Assembly: GCF_010435915.1 (NCBI RefSeq)
Contig: NZ_JAAFZH010000009.1
Coordinates: forward strand, 186,001-250,000
Length of the DNA: 64,000 nucleotides
Reading direction: 5' to 3'
DNA from: Spirosoma terrae
Lineage (GTDB): Bacteria; Bacteroidota; Bacteroidia; Cytophagales; Spirosomataceae
In this document: positions 25,084 through 34,593 of the stretch, one piece after another
Layout of the letters: every line of letters starts with the position of its first letter
How positions within the stretch are numbered: the stretch's first letter is position 1
Notes under the pieces: model-generated
The model's database searches: none
What the model saw: only the letters and a program-made list of their open reading frames with translations
Told to the model about the DNA's origin: nothing
Program-made: the position numbers and the translations under genes

Positions 25084-25467
25084 ATGATCCAGCAAGAACT
25101 ATTATCGACGGCCTATGAGGCATCATCAGCCGAGATACAAAGCATAATTATGGAGTGGGTAGAAGCGACGGAACAGTTCCATCGCCGTTACGCTAAACTC
25201 ACTGAGGTCATTAATTCTCTTCAGGCTACTGATCGTCGTCAATCGACTAGCATAACCCGTTCACGGTTAAGAAAACTTATTGCGCTACGTCATCACATGA
25301 GCGACGTATTAATGACTCTGATGCTAGACATGACCGGTACTAAACCAGGCCGTTCATCTCAATCATCCAAGCCAGGCCAACTCCACTCGCATGCTCGCTT
25401 ACTTGCGGAGTTGAATCGGGAAATAGATGCCGAGTTGACAAATGTCAAAACGGTAGCACAAGCATAG
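25084..25467 (+). CDS. Small helical protein, unknown function
   Basis: 127 residues, no signal peptide and no membrane segment. The predicted structure is helical throughout, with a coiled N-terminal half (IIMEWVEATEQFHRRYAKLT), a basic middle (RSRLRKLIALRHH), a Ser/Gly/Pro-rich hinge (TGTKPGRSSQSSKPGQ) and a final helix (ARLLAELNREIDAELTNVK). I do not recognise the family. It is divergent from the NarL-type regulator across the 31-bp inverted repeat and may be its target. It ends before a clean terminator. Confidence 0.65.
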   Translation: MIQQELLSTAYEASSAEIQSIIMEWVEATEQFHRRYAKLTEVINSLQATDRRQSTSITRSRLRKLIALRHHMSDVLMTLMLDMTGTKPGRSSQSSKPGQLHSHARLLAELNREIDAELTNVKTVAQA

Positions 25468-25494
25468 TGTTCACCCCTCCCAATGATAAAGGTT

Positions 25495-25521
25495 AGCTCC
25501 CCAACAAGGGGAGCTTTTTTT
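25495..25521 (+). terminator. Rho-independent terminator
   Basis: AGCTCCCC pairs with GGGGAGCT around a 5-nt loop and is followed by seven T. It ends the transcript of the small helical protein. Confidence 0.85.
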
Positions 25522-25636
25522 ATGGTACTTATAGTAAAAAATTACTATTGTAAAGGCCAAAACAGGTAATAAGCCGAAATGGCCTTCATTTTTATTAACT
25601 GAACCAGTTATTGGTAAATGTTCAGAGCTTTCTCAA

Positions 25637-27670
25637 TTAACCAGATATGACGGTCCCAAGTAGACGGGATATCTCTACATCAACACGTTTATAGTGCATA
25701 AACTCCGTCAGAATCTGATCGGCCTCTTCCGGCGAAGCATTGCTGATGTCTCGAAGTTGCTGCTGCAAAGCCGTCATACGTTGCTCTGCCAGCATTTTTT
25801 TAATCCGTAAAATATTTCGATAGGCTGCATCAGCGAGAATACTAATCTCTTCTTCTGAAGGTACGTGTATTTCATGCCTTAGCCAGCCCTCACTTATCTC
25901 ATACCTTGGCGTAGTAAGATTGATTGTTTGATGCTGAATATCGGTGTCATCAGTTTTCCTACGGTTCAAAAAATCATCCGCAGTCAGAATATCACCGTGT
26001 ACGTAGGCTTCACGGAATAATGCAAGAATTAGATTGAAGGGTTTCGTCTGAAAATCTATTTCGTGAAGTTCACTTAATACGTACTGACAAAGCGTAATAC
26101 CGGGCTCCAGTTCTCGAGTTCCGTAGTTAATTAATAACCGGACACATTCTTCTTCCTGGTACGCCAGCGGTGTTTTGGTCAGCTTCGCAGTTTCGCTGGC
26201 AGAACTTGATGAGGACTTGTTACTGAACGCTTCTGCACTATCGATACCAGCATCAGCGAATAAAGCGTCCAGCTCTTCAGGAGAAGGCTCACCAGGTACG
26301 CTATCTTTCTGACGACTCTGCCGGTCGCGCTGCCGATCGGCATCCTTTTTGGTTTGGTCCTGCTGTTTCCTCAACAGCCGATTTATTTCCGAAATGACCG
26401 ATTGTTCGTTAACGTGAAAAACCTGCGCAACTCGCTGCGAAAGAGTCTGGCGTTTTAAAGGGTCGGGAATTTTGGTGATACTGGCACATACATCCGAAAT
26501 TCCTTCTGCCCGTTTTAGTGGATTATCCCCTGCTTCTGCCAGCCACTGCCCTGCTTTAAAATCGATAAAGTCCTGGGAGTGTTGCTTCACATAAGTTTTA
26601 AACGCTTCGGCACCAACCTTGTGGACGTAGCTATCGGGATCTTCTCCATCAGGTAGCAAGAGCAGCTTTAAGTTAAGCCCTTCTTCAAGCACCATATCAA
26701 GACCGCGCAAAGCCGCTTTTATACCTGCGGCATCACCATCATACAAAATCGTGACATTAGGCGTAAAGCGGGCAATTAACCGTATCTGTTCTGTGGTAAG
26801 CGACGTACCAGATGAGGCTACTACGTTTTTTATACCTGCCTGGTGAAGCGAAATGACATCCGTATACCCTTCCGTCAAATAGCAGATATCCTCCTGCCGA
26901 ATCGTTTGTTTAGCCTGATAGATTCCATACAATACCTGGCTTTTATGGTAAACAGTAGTTTCCGGAGAATTTAAGTATTTAGGCTGGTTTTTATCAGTTT
27001 TTAGAATGCGGGCTCCAAAGGCAATTACTCTCCCCGACACATTATGAATCGGAAACATTACCCGCCCCCGGAAGCGATCAAAAACTTTTCCGGCTTCTTT
27101 GCTGATGATAAGACCAGCTTTCTCCAGTAACTCCCGGCTATAGCCCTTACGAGTTCCCTCCTGCATTAAGGCGTCCCACTGATCGAAACTATAGCCTAGG
27201 TCAAACGCTTCAATCGTTGGATTCGAGAATCCACGTTCCCTAAAATAACTTAACCCTATACCTCTTCCTTCGTCCGACTTAAGCAGTGTTTCCTGAAAAA
27301 AGGTTTTAGCGAAATTCAGTACAATCAGCAAGCTCTCACGCTCATTCTGCCGTAATAACTCCTCGGGAGTCTGCTCCTGTTCTTCAATCTCAATGCTGTA
27401 TTTCTTAGCTAGATAACGTAGTGCTTCGCCATAGCCTATATTCTCGATATCCATAACGAAACGAACAGCGTCGCCCGCCTTACCGCACCCGAAGCATTTG
27501 TAAATCTGCCGGGCAGGGTTAACATTAAACGATGGCGTTTTCTCATTATGAAACGGGCAACAGGCAATATAATTCGTGCCGCGTTTCTTCAAAGAAACAA
27601 AATCATTGATTACTTCCAGAATATCAGAGGCTTGTCGAATCCGATCGACAGTTTCTTCGGGAATGCGCAT
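25637..27670 (-). CDS. dnaG: DNA primase
   Basis: Synthesises RNA primers at the replication fork. 677 residues. The N-terminal zinc ribbon has Cys38, His41, Cys59 and Cys62 (CCPFHNEKTPSF and YKCFGCG). The catalytic core includes YLNSPETTVYHKSQVLYG and the TOPRIM acidic motifs LTEGYTDVISLHQAG and LYDGDAAGIKAALRG (about 260-320). A long low-complexity Lys/Gln/Ser linker (about 420-500) leads to a C-terminal helical domain that would bind the DnaB helicase. Stands alone and is divergent from the haloperoxidase-like gene. Confidence 0.96.
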   Translation of the reverse strand: MRIPEETVDRIRQASDILEVINDFVSLKKRGTNYIACCPFHNEKTPSFNVNPARQIYKCFGCGKAGDAVRFVMDIENIGYGEALRYLAKKYSIEIEEQEQTPEELLRQNERESLLIVLNFAKTFFQETLLKSDEGRGIGLSYFRERGFSNPTIEAFDLGYSFDQWDALMQEGTRKGYSRELLEKAGLIISKEAGKVFDRFRGRVMFPIHNVSGRVIAFGARILKTDKNQPKYLNSPETTVYHKSQVLYGIYQAKQTIRQEDICYLTEGYTDVISLHQAGIKNVVASSGTSLTTEQIRLIARFTPNVTILYDGDAAGIKAALRGLDMVLEEGLNLKLLLLPDGEDPDSYVHKVGAEAFKTYVKQHSQDFIDFKAGQWLAEAGDNPLKRAEGISDVCASITKIPDPLKRQTLSQRVAQVFHVNEQSVISEINRLLRKQQDQTKKDADRQRDRQSRQKDSVPGEPSPEELDALFADAGIDSAEAFSNKSSSSSASETAKLTKTPLAYQEEECVRLLINYGTRELEPGITLCQYVLSELHEIDFQTKPFNLILALFREAYVHGDILTADDFLNRRKTDDTDIQHQTINLTTPRYEISEGWLRHEIHVPSEEEISILADAAYRNILRIKKMLAEQRMTALQQQLRDISNASPEEADQILTEFMHYKRVDVEISRLLGTVISG

Positions 27671-27770
27671 GGAACCTAGTAACAGAAATAACGTATTAAA
27701 GGTACGGTGAAAGAGAACCCGCTAATCAATTGTTCATTACAAAAACTGAAACAGATCGTGGCTTTGGCAA

Positions 27771-27778
27771 TATTTTTG
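27771..27778 (+). promoter_or_regulatory. Promoter -7 element for the PAP2/haloperoxidase lipoprotein gene
   Basis: TATTTTTG fits TAnnTTTG, about 64 bp before the ATG at 27842. No clear -33 box is seen. Confidence 0.4.
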
Positions 27779-27841
27779 CACAATTTTCTAACTATCAATG
27801 TGTAGTACCTACTTCACCATTCCACAGTTAAGTGATTGCAT

Positions 27842-29248
27842 ATGAAAAGTATTCTACAGAAACTACGTTCTGGCAAAGCATTGCCTGAATACAAACGATA
27901 CGGTACTCAAGCGGCTATCATTTTGTTTATCTTCCTGGAAGCGTGTCGTACTCAACCAGTTGATCCTACGGAGACGGGTATGCCGCTCGGTAAAACAGCC
28001 GATCTGTATAAGGCCGACGTAGCAACTTCCTGGGCAGGACTCCAGCTAAAACTTACCAAAACAACCCCTGGCTTTTCGCCCGTTGTTGCGGCACGTGCAT
28101 ACGGTTATGCAGGCTTGGCGATGTATGAAGCAGTTGTGCCGGGTATAAAAGACCGGCAGTCTTTAGTAGGTCAGCTGCAAGGCTTAACAACCCTGCCAAA
28201 GCCTGAACTCAATAAAGAATACAACTGGGCTCTCAGTGCTAATAAAGCTGAGGCAACCATGATACGTGCTTTATACCCTACTACGTCAACCACGAATAAG
28301 ACTGCTATTGATTCGCTTGAGCAGGCACTTCTGAATGAACTCAAAGACACAAATGAAGATATTAACCAGCGTTCTATAGCGTTTGGTGAGCAAATTGCAA
28401 ACGCTCTGTTAGAGTGGTCAAAGTCAGACGGCGGTCACGAAGGATACACCCGTAATTTCCCGGCAAGTTACACAGTCCCTACTGGCCCAGGCCTTTGGAA
28501 AACGACAGAAAATGGTCAGAAGATTCCAATGCAACCTTACTGGGGAACCAATAGAACCTTTATTAAGGCGAACAATGATCTTCCCATGCCAAAGCCTTTG
28601 CCGTATTCGACAGATGTTAAATCTACATTCTTTCAGCAATATCTGGACGTATACACAAAATCAAAAAATCTGACTGACACAGAAAAAGAAATCTCTGTTT
28701 GGTGGTCTGATAATCCAGGAGAGTCTTTTACGCCACCGGGTCATTCGTATAGTATTGCCAAAATTGCCGTCCAAACGGCTAAAAGTTCGTTAGATCGAGC
28801 GGTAGAAGCGTTCGCCAGAACAGGCATTGCCGTAAATGACGCTTTCATCCTATGCTGGCGCTGTAAGTATGCTTATAACAATTTACGGCCATATACATAC
28901 GCCAGACTAGCTATCGACCCCAACTGGATACCTTTCTGGCCTGCTCCTCCGTTTCCTGGTTATCCTTCTGGCCATGCTACGCAATCATCAGCAGCAGCTA
29001 CTGTTATGACTGGCCTTTACGGAGAGTCCTTCTCCTTTACGGATGTTTCGCACGTTGGTCGCCCTAACGATCCGCTACGTAACATTGCTTTCAAGGCACG
29101 TAGTTTCCAGTCTTTTGAGCAGGCAGCTCAGGAATCAGCCGACTCGCGCTTCTATGGTAACATTCATACGCATCAGGATAATGAGACGGGGTTGATAGAA
29201 GGCAAAAAAATTGGCGCTAATGTAAACTCGCTGAAATGGGCTAAATAA
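27842..29248 (+). CDS. PAP2-superfamily vanadium haloperoxidase-like lipoprotein
   Basis: 468 residues from ATG 27842 (the frame opens six bases earlier at a TTG). A basic N-terminus and IILFIFLEAC form a lipoprotein signal, so the protein is probably attached to the envelope. The PAP2 active-site pieces are present: PYTYARLAID, GYPSGHATQSSAA and SRFYGNIHTHQD, giving the core Ser-Gly-His and the distal Arg/His. Proteins of this type are annotated vanadium-dependent haloperoxidases but many are phosphatases. The reaction here is unknown. Solitary gene. Confidence 0.85.
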   Translation: MKSILQKLRSGKALPEYKRYGTQAAIILFIFLEACRTQPVDPTETGMPLGKTADLYKADVATSWAGLQLKLTKTTPGFSPVVAARAYGYAGLAMYEAVVPGIKDRQSLVGQLQGLTTLPKPELNKEYNWALSANKAEATMIRALYPTTSTTNKTAIDSLEQALLNELKDTNEDINQRSIAFGEQIANALLEWSKSDGGHEGYTRNFPASYTVPTGPGLWKTTENGQKIPMQPYWGTNRTFIKANNDLPMPKPLPYSTDVKSTFFQQYLDVYTKSKNLTDTEKEISVWWSDNPGESFTPPGHSYSIAKIAVQTAKSSLDRAVEAFARTGIAVNDAFILCWRCKYAYNNLRPYTYARLAIDPNWIPFWPAPPFPGYPSGHATQSSAAATVMTGLYGESFSFTDVSHVGRPNDPLRNIAFKARSFQSFEQAAQESADSRFYGNIHTHQDNETGLIEGKKIGANVNSLKWAK

Positions 29249-29285
29249 CAACATTAGCAAGACCTGTACGTACGCGTGTGATTCA

Positions 29286-29522
29286 CTACGTACCAAGCCT
29301 GATTTCTGATCTATCAGGGCGATTACTTGCTACGTCGTAATTAATTCCTTCGCGATCCAATAGATCTACAAACGTTGAGTAATCCGCTTTTTCGACGGAG
29401 AAGACGTACCAATTTTCGTAAGGTTCGTTAAAAATTTCTACCTCAGTCAGAGTCGCTTTTTTTTGAAGCAGCTGGTATTGGTTAATCTCAATGGAATTCT
29501 GCCGGATAAGGAAGTACCACAT
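29286..29522 (-). CDS. Small hypothetical protein
   Basis: 78 residues starting MWYFLIRQNSIEINQYQLLQ and ending DRSEIRLGT. It has mixed alpha/beta character with several aromatic residues (NEPYENWYVFSVEKADYSTF), no signal peptide and no metal motif. I do not recognise a family. It lies between convergent and tandem genes with a terminator just upstream, so it must have its own promoter. The regular amino acid pattern favours a real gene. Confidence 0.55.
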   Translation of the reverse strand: MWYFLIRQNSIEINQYQLLQKKATLTEVEIFNEPYENWYVFSVEKADYSTFVDLLDREGINYDVASNRPDRSEIRLGT

Positions 29523-29541
29523 GATTTGTTTATGATTTTGG

Positions 29542-29595
29542 TACGTACTAAAAACCCCACGTAACAGATTTGCTACGTGGGGTTTTTAGTACGTA
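29542..29595 (-). terminator. Terminator after the processing protease gene
   Basis: Perfect 22-bp stem (29542-29563 with 29574-29595) and a 10-nt loop, with five T in the downstream arm. It separates the protease gene from the next minus-strand gene. Confidence 0.8.
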
Positions 29596-29605
29596 TCAGG
29601 TTTGT

Positions 29606-31672
29606 TTATTTATTCACTGCCAGGATGTAATCAGCTAGCACCAACCCTGCTTCATTAAGATACAGGTCTTTTTTCTTCTTAGTGGTGGGTGTGCCGGTTT
29701 CATCAACGGGCGCGCTTATCTGCGACACTTTGCTGGCAGCAGCACGCTTACGTTCGGCTTCTTCCCGCTCTTTACGACGTTTAGACTCCTGCAGTGATAC
29801 TACCGTATTCTCTTTTGCTTTCTTAAAGTCAGCCAGATCCTGCGCTAATTGTTTCAACTCAGGGTCTGATTTAAGACGCTGATCAAAACGGTCACGCAAG
29901 CGAGACAGGATTTTATCATCAATTCCGCTCGATTGCTCGTAACGGGTCGATTTGATCTGATCCCAGGGCAACGCACTTGGTTGCGAGCTTTCGCCATACT
30001 CCTCAGCCGAAAAAGCAGATGGTAATTCAATATCTGGCGTAACTCCCTTATGCTGCGTACTACTACCATTTACGCGATAGAACTTCTGAATGGTCATCTT
30101 CACCTGACCAACCTTTTCTGGCTCTTTAGGAAGCCATTGATTCAGATCGATTAGGGTCTGAACTGTTCCTTTCCCGAACGTCTGACCACCAACAATGATC
30201 CCCCGTTTGTAATCCTGGATAGCGGCCGCAAAAATCTCGGATGCCGATGCGCTAAACCGGTTAACCAGAACGGCCATTGGCCCATCATACGTAACACTTG
30301 GATCAGGATCGGTATAAACTTCCGTTTCGCCGGTCGATTCACGTACCTGAACAACTGGCCCTTTAGGAATGAACAAACCCGTCAGGTTAATAGCTTCCGT
30401 TAATGATCCACCTCCATTATCACGCAGGTCGATGACAATACCATCCACTTTTTCGGTCTTAAGTTCTTCAATGAATCTCTTGACATCGCTGGTTGTACTG
30501 CTAAACCCTTCTTCGCGCTTCCGGGCTCCTTCAAAATCGCGATAGAACATAGGAATATTGATAACACCGATTTTAAACGAACGTCCGTTATCACTTACTT
30601 CTATTGTTTCTTTTTTAGCGCGCTGTTCTTCCAGTTTAATCTTCTCCCGAACCAGGCGAATTTCTTTAGGTGGTGCGCCAGCAATAGCATTTGGCGAAAT
30701 AACCTGTAAACGAACCACTGTACCTTTAGGCCCTTTGATTAGTTTGACTACGTCATCGACCTGCCAGTTCATTGTATTCACCATTGGGCCATTATCGCCC
30801 TGCGCTACACCCGCTATCTTATCTTCCTTATTAAGCAGTTTACTTTTAAAAGCTGGACCGCCCGGCAATACTTCGGTAATGCGGATGTAATCGCCATCTT
30901 CGCGTAGCATGGCTCCGATCCCTTCCAGCGACTGACTCATTTCCTGATTAAACCGATCGGCATTGGAAGGAGATAGATAATTGGTATGCGGGTCGAGTGC
31001 TTCAGCGAACGAGTTCATGTACATTTGGAATACGTCTGCACTTTTTACCCGGTTCACAGCCTTATCGAGGTTGCTATAGCGTTGCGTCATTAACGCGACA
31101 ACCGCGCTATCCTTACGGTTACCCAGACGGAGTTCCAGCGCCTGATTTTTGAGAATCTTGCGCCAGAGTTCATTTTGCTCTTCTACGGTTTTGGGCCAGC
31201 TTGCTTTCTCCCGATCCGTATTGAATGTTTCGTCTTCCGTAAATGAAAGCGGTTTTTTAAGCTGCTCCTTTATAAAGTCGCTACGTTCCTGATAGCGTTT
31301 ACGAAAGATATTGTAAAGGTCATAGGCAGCCGTAAGATCACCGTTAACTAACGCATCATCAATCTGGTAGCGGTATTTTTCAAGCGATGCTACGTCAGAG
31401 GCCAACAAATAGGTTTTACTATTATCGACCTCCTTCAAATAATTATCCCACACTACTGACGATAGAGAGTCGTTCAGCCGCACTTTCCGATAATGATACG
31501 TTGTTAACAACTTGGCTACCAACGATTCTACCTTCTCCTGAGAGATAGACGGTTTCAAATCGTCGGATGGAGACGATGTTGGCGCCAGATGTAAGGGCGC
31601 ACCGCCCGAAGGCGAATCCGGCTGAAAGCTTAACATCAGCACGGGTAAAAGGGTCACCAGATACTTCTTCAT
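29606..31672 (-). CDS. C-terminal processing (tail-specific) protease
   Basis: 688 residues with a signal peptide (MKKYLVTLLPVLMLSFQ), so periplasmic. Order: N-terminal helical domain (about 40-235), PDZ domain (about 250-330), S41 catalytic domain with GIVIDLRDNGGGSLTEA, Ser476 in NRFSASASEI and Lys501 in GQTFGKGTVQ, the 25-residue Ser-Lys spacing known from E. coli Prc. The C-terminal domain (about 590-688) is charged, with a KRRKEREEAERKR stretch. Degrades or trims misfolded or tagged envelope proteins. Followed downstream by a strong terminator; upstream is an FKBP-type isomerase, so both may serve envelope protein quality. Confidence 0.94.
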   Translation of the reverse strand: MKKYLVTLLPVLMLSFQPDSPSGGAPLHLAPTSSPSDDLKPSISQEKVESLVAKLLTTYHYRKVRLNDSLSSVVWDNYLKEVDNSKTYLLASDVASLEKYRYQIDDALVNGDLTAAYDLYNIFRKRYQERSDFIKEQLKKPLSFTEDETFNTDREKASWPKTVEEQNELWRKILKNQALELRLGNRKDSAVVALMTQRYSNLDKAVNRVKSADVFQMYMNSFAEALDPHTNYLSPSNADRFNQEMSQSLEGIGAMLREDGDYIRITEVLPGGPAFKSKLLNKEDKIAGVAQGDNGPMVNTMNWQVDDVVKLIKGPKGTVVRLQVISPNAIAGAPPKEIRLVREKIKLEEQRAKKETIEVSDNGRSFKIGVINIPMFYRDFEGARKREEGFSSTTSDVKRFIEELKTEKVDGIVIDLRDNGGGSLTEAINLTGLFIPKGPVVQVRESTGETEVYTDPDPSVTYDGPMAVLVNRFSASASEIFAAAIQDYKRGIIVGGQTFGKGTVQTLIDLNQWLPKEPEKVGQVKMTIQKFYRVNGSSTQHKGVTPDIELPSAFSAEEYGESSQPSALPWDQIKSTRYEQSSGIDDKILSRLRDRFDQRLKSDPELKQLAQDLADFKKAKENTVVSLQESKRRKEREEAERKRAAASKVSQISAPVDETGTPTTKKKKDLYLNEAGLVLADYILAVNK

Positions 31673-31765
31673 CTACATTACCCAAGTTAATTGCGAACGA
31701 GTGAATGCGTGTAAGAACGAAAAAACTTATCCAATTTATTGTTCCTATACGCAATCACGATTCAC

Positions 31766-32536
31766 TCATTGTTTAACAATATCAAGTAATTCAACATCAA
31801 AGACCAGGGTTGAACCCGGTTTAATGTCGGCACCTGCACCACGATCGCCATACGCCAGATCGGAAGGGATGTATAATTTCCACTTCGACCCAACTGGCAT
31901 CAGTTGCAAAGCCTCCGTCCAGCCTTTGATTACTTCATTAACCCCAAACTCAGCGGGTTGACCACGTTCTACCGAACTATCGAACACTGTTCCGTTTAAT
32001 AACCGGCCAGTATAATGTACTTTAACCCGATCCGTAGCAGTTGGTTTAGCGCCTGTGCCTTCTTTTTCAACTGTGTACTGTAAGCCGCTCGCTGTCGTTT
32101 TTACGCCTTCTTTGGTTTTATTTTCAGCTAAGAACGCTTCCCCAACTTTTTTATTCTCGGCAGATACTTTCGAATTTTCAGCCGTACGAACCGCCATTTG
32201 CTTCTGCATGAAGGTATTCATGACCTGGCTAGCCTGCTCCATCGAAATGCGAGTGTTTTGCCCTTTCAATGCATCGTCGATCCCATTAGCCAACAAAGCA
32301 CTATTTAAATCGGCAATGCCCTGCTGTTTTAAATTTTGGGCCATAAACAGGCCAATGCTGTAGCTAATAGAGTCTTGGGTTGAGACTAGCGCACTACTGG
32401 GAGCTGGCTTGGCAGCTGTTGGCTTAGCGACTGAAGTAGGCTTTTTAACAGCTGGCTTTTTAACTTGTGCAGTCGCAGAACTGGCGACAAAAACGGCCGA
32501 CGCAACACCGGCCAGCATCCATTGGTTGAACTTCAT
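31766..32536 (-). CDS. FKBP-type peptidyl-prolyl isomerase, exported
   Basis: 256 residues from the ATG at 32536, where MKFNQWMLAGVASAVFVASS plus ATAQ forms a signal peptide. The frame is open to 32752, but the extra 72 residues have no signal and are Cys/Phe-rich noise. A Lys/Pro/Ala linker is followed by an FkpA/Mip-like dimerisation domain (with SYSIGLFMAQNLKQQGIADL) and the FKBP domain (VKVHYTGRLLNGTVFDSS, GWTEALQLMPVGSKWKLYIP, LVFDVELLDIV). A periplasmic folding factor. Confidence 0.93.
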   Translation of the reverse strand: MKFNQWMLAGVASAVFVASSATAQVKKPAVKKPTSVAKPTAAKPAPSSALVSTQDSISYSIGLFMAQNLKQQGIADLNSALLANGIDDALKGQNTRISMEQASQVMNTFMQKQMAVRTAENSKVSAENKKVGEAFLAENKTKEGVKTTASGLQYTVEKEGTGAKPTATDRVKVHYTGRLLNGTVFDSSVERGQPAEFGVNEVIKGWTEALQLMPVGSKWKLYIPSDLAYGDRGAGADIKPGSTLVFDVELLDIVKQ

Positions 32537-32874
32537 GTGAACTAAAAACGGGGTAATACGGAAAATTTGATTTATTGATAAAACGTGAACAGATAGCAGA
32601 AAAGTTTGGACACCTAGAGTTTCGATAAAATTTTGTCGAATAATTGTAGCGCAAAACCTCACTAACGAACAACAAAACATTATTCTATCCTGCCTATAAA
32701 AGTAACGAAACCCATCTGCTTTTGCTATTATAACCTTCTTAAAATACTCCAAATTTGGACAAACGGTTTTAGCATTCGTTTAGCGGCTTATGTTATATAT
32801 AGCGCTCTATCGGAAAAGTCTAAGATTCAGGATCGAAATATAGAAAAGATCGCATTTTTATTAAATTTTAATCG
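32537..32874. other. Divergent intergenic region, FKBP to atpA
   Basis: About 340 bp, AT-rich, without a supported gene. It must hold the FKBP promoter, but no exact TAnnTTTG was found on that strand. I see no repeat or RNA structure of note. Confidence 0.4.
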
Positions 32875-32882
32875 TACCTTTG
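32875..32882 (+). promoter_or_regulatory. Promoter -7 element for atpA
   Basis: TACCTTTG, an exact TAnnTTTG, 37 bp before the ATG at 32920. A promoter here means that atpA-atpG can be transcribed apart from the other ATP synthase genes. Confidence 0.5.
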
Positions 32883-32919
32883 CGGCCGAAAAACAATCTC
32901 TAAATTTCATCCTACTTAT

Positions 32920-34494
32920 ATGGAATCCGTAAGACCCGACGAGATATCAGCCATTCTGCGTCAGCAGTTAGCCGGTACGCAAACCGAGGCTGAACTCGAA
33001 GAAGTCGGTACGGTGCTGCAAATCGGCGACGGCGTAGCGCGTATCTATGGCCTCTCGAAAGCGCAGGCCGGCGAATTGCTGTTGTTTAGTAACGGACTTC
33101 AGGCCATGGCCCTGAACCTTGAAGAAGATAACGTTGGTGCCGTATTACTTGGCGACTATTCAGACGTCAAAGAAGGCGATACAGTTAAACGTACCAACCA
33201 GATTGCCTATGTTAACGTTGGTGATGGTATCCTTGGCCGGGTAGTAAATACGCTTGGTCAGCCGATCGACGGTATGGGCCCAATTCAGGGAGAACTGTTT
33301 CCGATGCCGCTGGAGCGGAAAGCACCAGGTGTTATTTATCGCCAGCCGGTAAATGAACCGCTGCAAACAGGTATTAAGGCTATCGATGCTATGATACCCA
33401 TCGGCCGGGGTCAGCGTGAATTAATTATTGGTGACCGGCAAACAGGCAAAACGGCTGTTGCTATCGACACCATTATCAACCAGAAAGAATTCTACGATAA
33501 AGGCGAGCCCGTATTCTGTATCTACGTCGCTTGTGGTCAGAAAGCCTCTACGGTAAAACAAGTCGAGCAAACGCTACGTAAAGCTGGTGCTATGGACTAT
33601 ACCGTTGTGGTATCAGCAAACGCATCTGACCCTTCTCCAATGCAATTCTTTGCTCCATTTACAGGGGCTGCTATTGGTGAATATTTCCGCGATACGGGCC
33701 GTCCTGCTCTGGTCGTTTATGATGATCTGTCGAAACAGGCGGTTGCCTACCGTGAGGTATCGCTGCTACTACGTCGCCCACCAGGACGTGAAGCGTATCC
33801 AGGAGACGTATTCTACCTGCACAGCCGTTTGCTGGAGCGGGCTGCTAAAATCAATAGCAACGACGACATCGCCCGAAACATGAACGATTTACCTCCTGTT
33901 CTGAAAGACAAGGTTAAAGGTGGTGGTTCATTAACAGCGCTTCCAATCATTGAAACGCAGGCTGGCGACGTATCGGCTTATATTCCAACGAACGTAATTT
34001 CGATCACTGATGGTCAGATCTTCCTGGAGTCGAACTTGTTCAACTCAGGTATTCGCCCAGCTATCAACGTAGGTATTTCGGTATCTCGCGTAGGTGGTAA
34101 CGCTCAGATCAAATCAATGAAGAAAGTTGCTGGTACGTTGAAACTTGATCAGGCCCAGTTCCGCGAACTTGAAGCGTTCGCCAAATTCGGTTCTGATCTT
34201 GATGCCTCTACCAAGCTAACGATCGAACGTGGTCGCCGGAACCAGGAAATGCTGAAACAACCTCAGTATTCGCCAGTACCGGTTGAACAACAAGTCGCTA
34301 TCATCTACGCTTCTACAAACGGATTGCTTGATAAAGTACCCGTAAACAAAGTGAAGGCGTTTGAAAGCGAGTTTGCCATGATCTTGAGCGCTCAATACCC
34401 TGCCGTGCTGAACGACCTTCGTGCCGGAAAACTCACGGACGAAGCAACTGCTACCCTTAAGAAAGTAGCCGCTGAGCTATCAGCACAATACTAA
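32920..34494 (+). CDS. atpA: ATP synthase F1 subunit alpha
   Basis: Non-catalytic nucleotide-binding subunit of the F1 hexamer. 524 residues, starting [17 protein letters not shown]. The Walker A motif GDRQTGKT is at 171-178, and [20 protein letters not shown] followed by [20 protein letters not shown] is the conserved central region. Length and sequence are ordinary. Followed by atpG after a 99-bp spacer that holds a long inverted repeat. atpH, atpF, atpE and atpB, often upstream, are not here; an FKBP gene on the other strand takes their place. Confidence 0.98.
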   Translation: MESVRPDEISAILRQQLAGTQTEAELEEVGTVLQIGDGVARIYGLSKAQAGELLLFSNGLQAMALNLEEDNVGAVLLGDYSDVKEGDTVKRTNQIAYVNVGDGILGRVVNTLGQPIDGMGPIQGELFPMPLERKAPGVIYRQPVNEPLQTGIKAIDAMIPIGRGQRELIIGDRQTGKTAVAIDTIINQKEFYDKGEPVFCIYVACGQKASTVKQVEQTLRKAGAMDYTVVVSANASDPSPMQFFAPFTGAAIGEYFRDTGRPALVVYDDLSKQAVAYREVSLLLRRPPGREAYPGDVFYLHSRLLERAAKINSNDDIARNMNDLPPVLKDKVKGGGSLTALPIIETQAGDVSAYIPTNVISITDGQIFLESNLFNSGIRPAINVGISVSRVGGNAQIKSMKKVAGTLKLDQAQFRELEAFAKFGSDLDASTKLTIERGRRNQEMLKQPQYSPVPVEQQVAIIYASTNGLLDKVPVNKVKAFESEFAMILSAQYPAVLNDLRAGKLTDEATATLKKVAAELSAQY

Positions 34495-34497
34495 ACT

Positions 34498-34582
34498 AGT
34501 TTTCAGTTTTCAGTCTTTAGTTTTCAGTTGATGATGCAAGACCGCTTCGCAACTGAAAACTAAAAACTGAAAACTGAAAACT
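34498..34582. repeat. Long inverted repeat between atpA and atpG
   Basis: Arms 34498-34530 and 34550-34582, 33 bp each with one mismatch, loop 19 nt. The arms are built from repeats of GTTTTCA/TGAAAAC. In mRNA this would form a stable hairpin inside the operon, 12 nt before the atpG start. It lacks a T-run after it and so looks like a processing or stability element. Confidence 0.8.
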
Positions 34583-34593
34583 TTAAGAAGACT

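Noticed and set aside
32537..32752. N-terminal extension of the FKBP gene by 72 residues
   Set aside because: A clean signal peptide begins at 32536, and the extension is Cys/Phe-rich without a signal.
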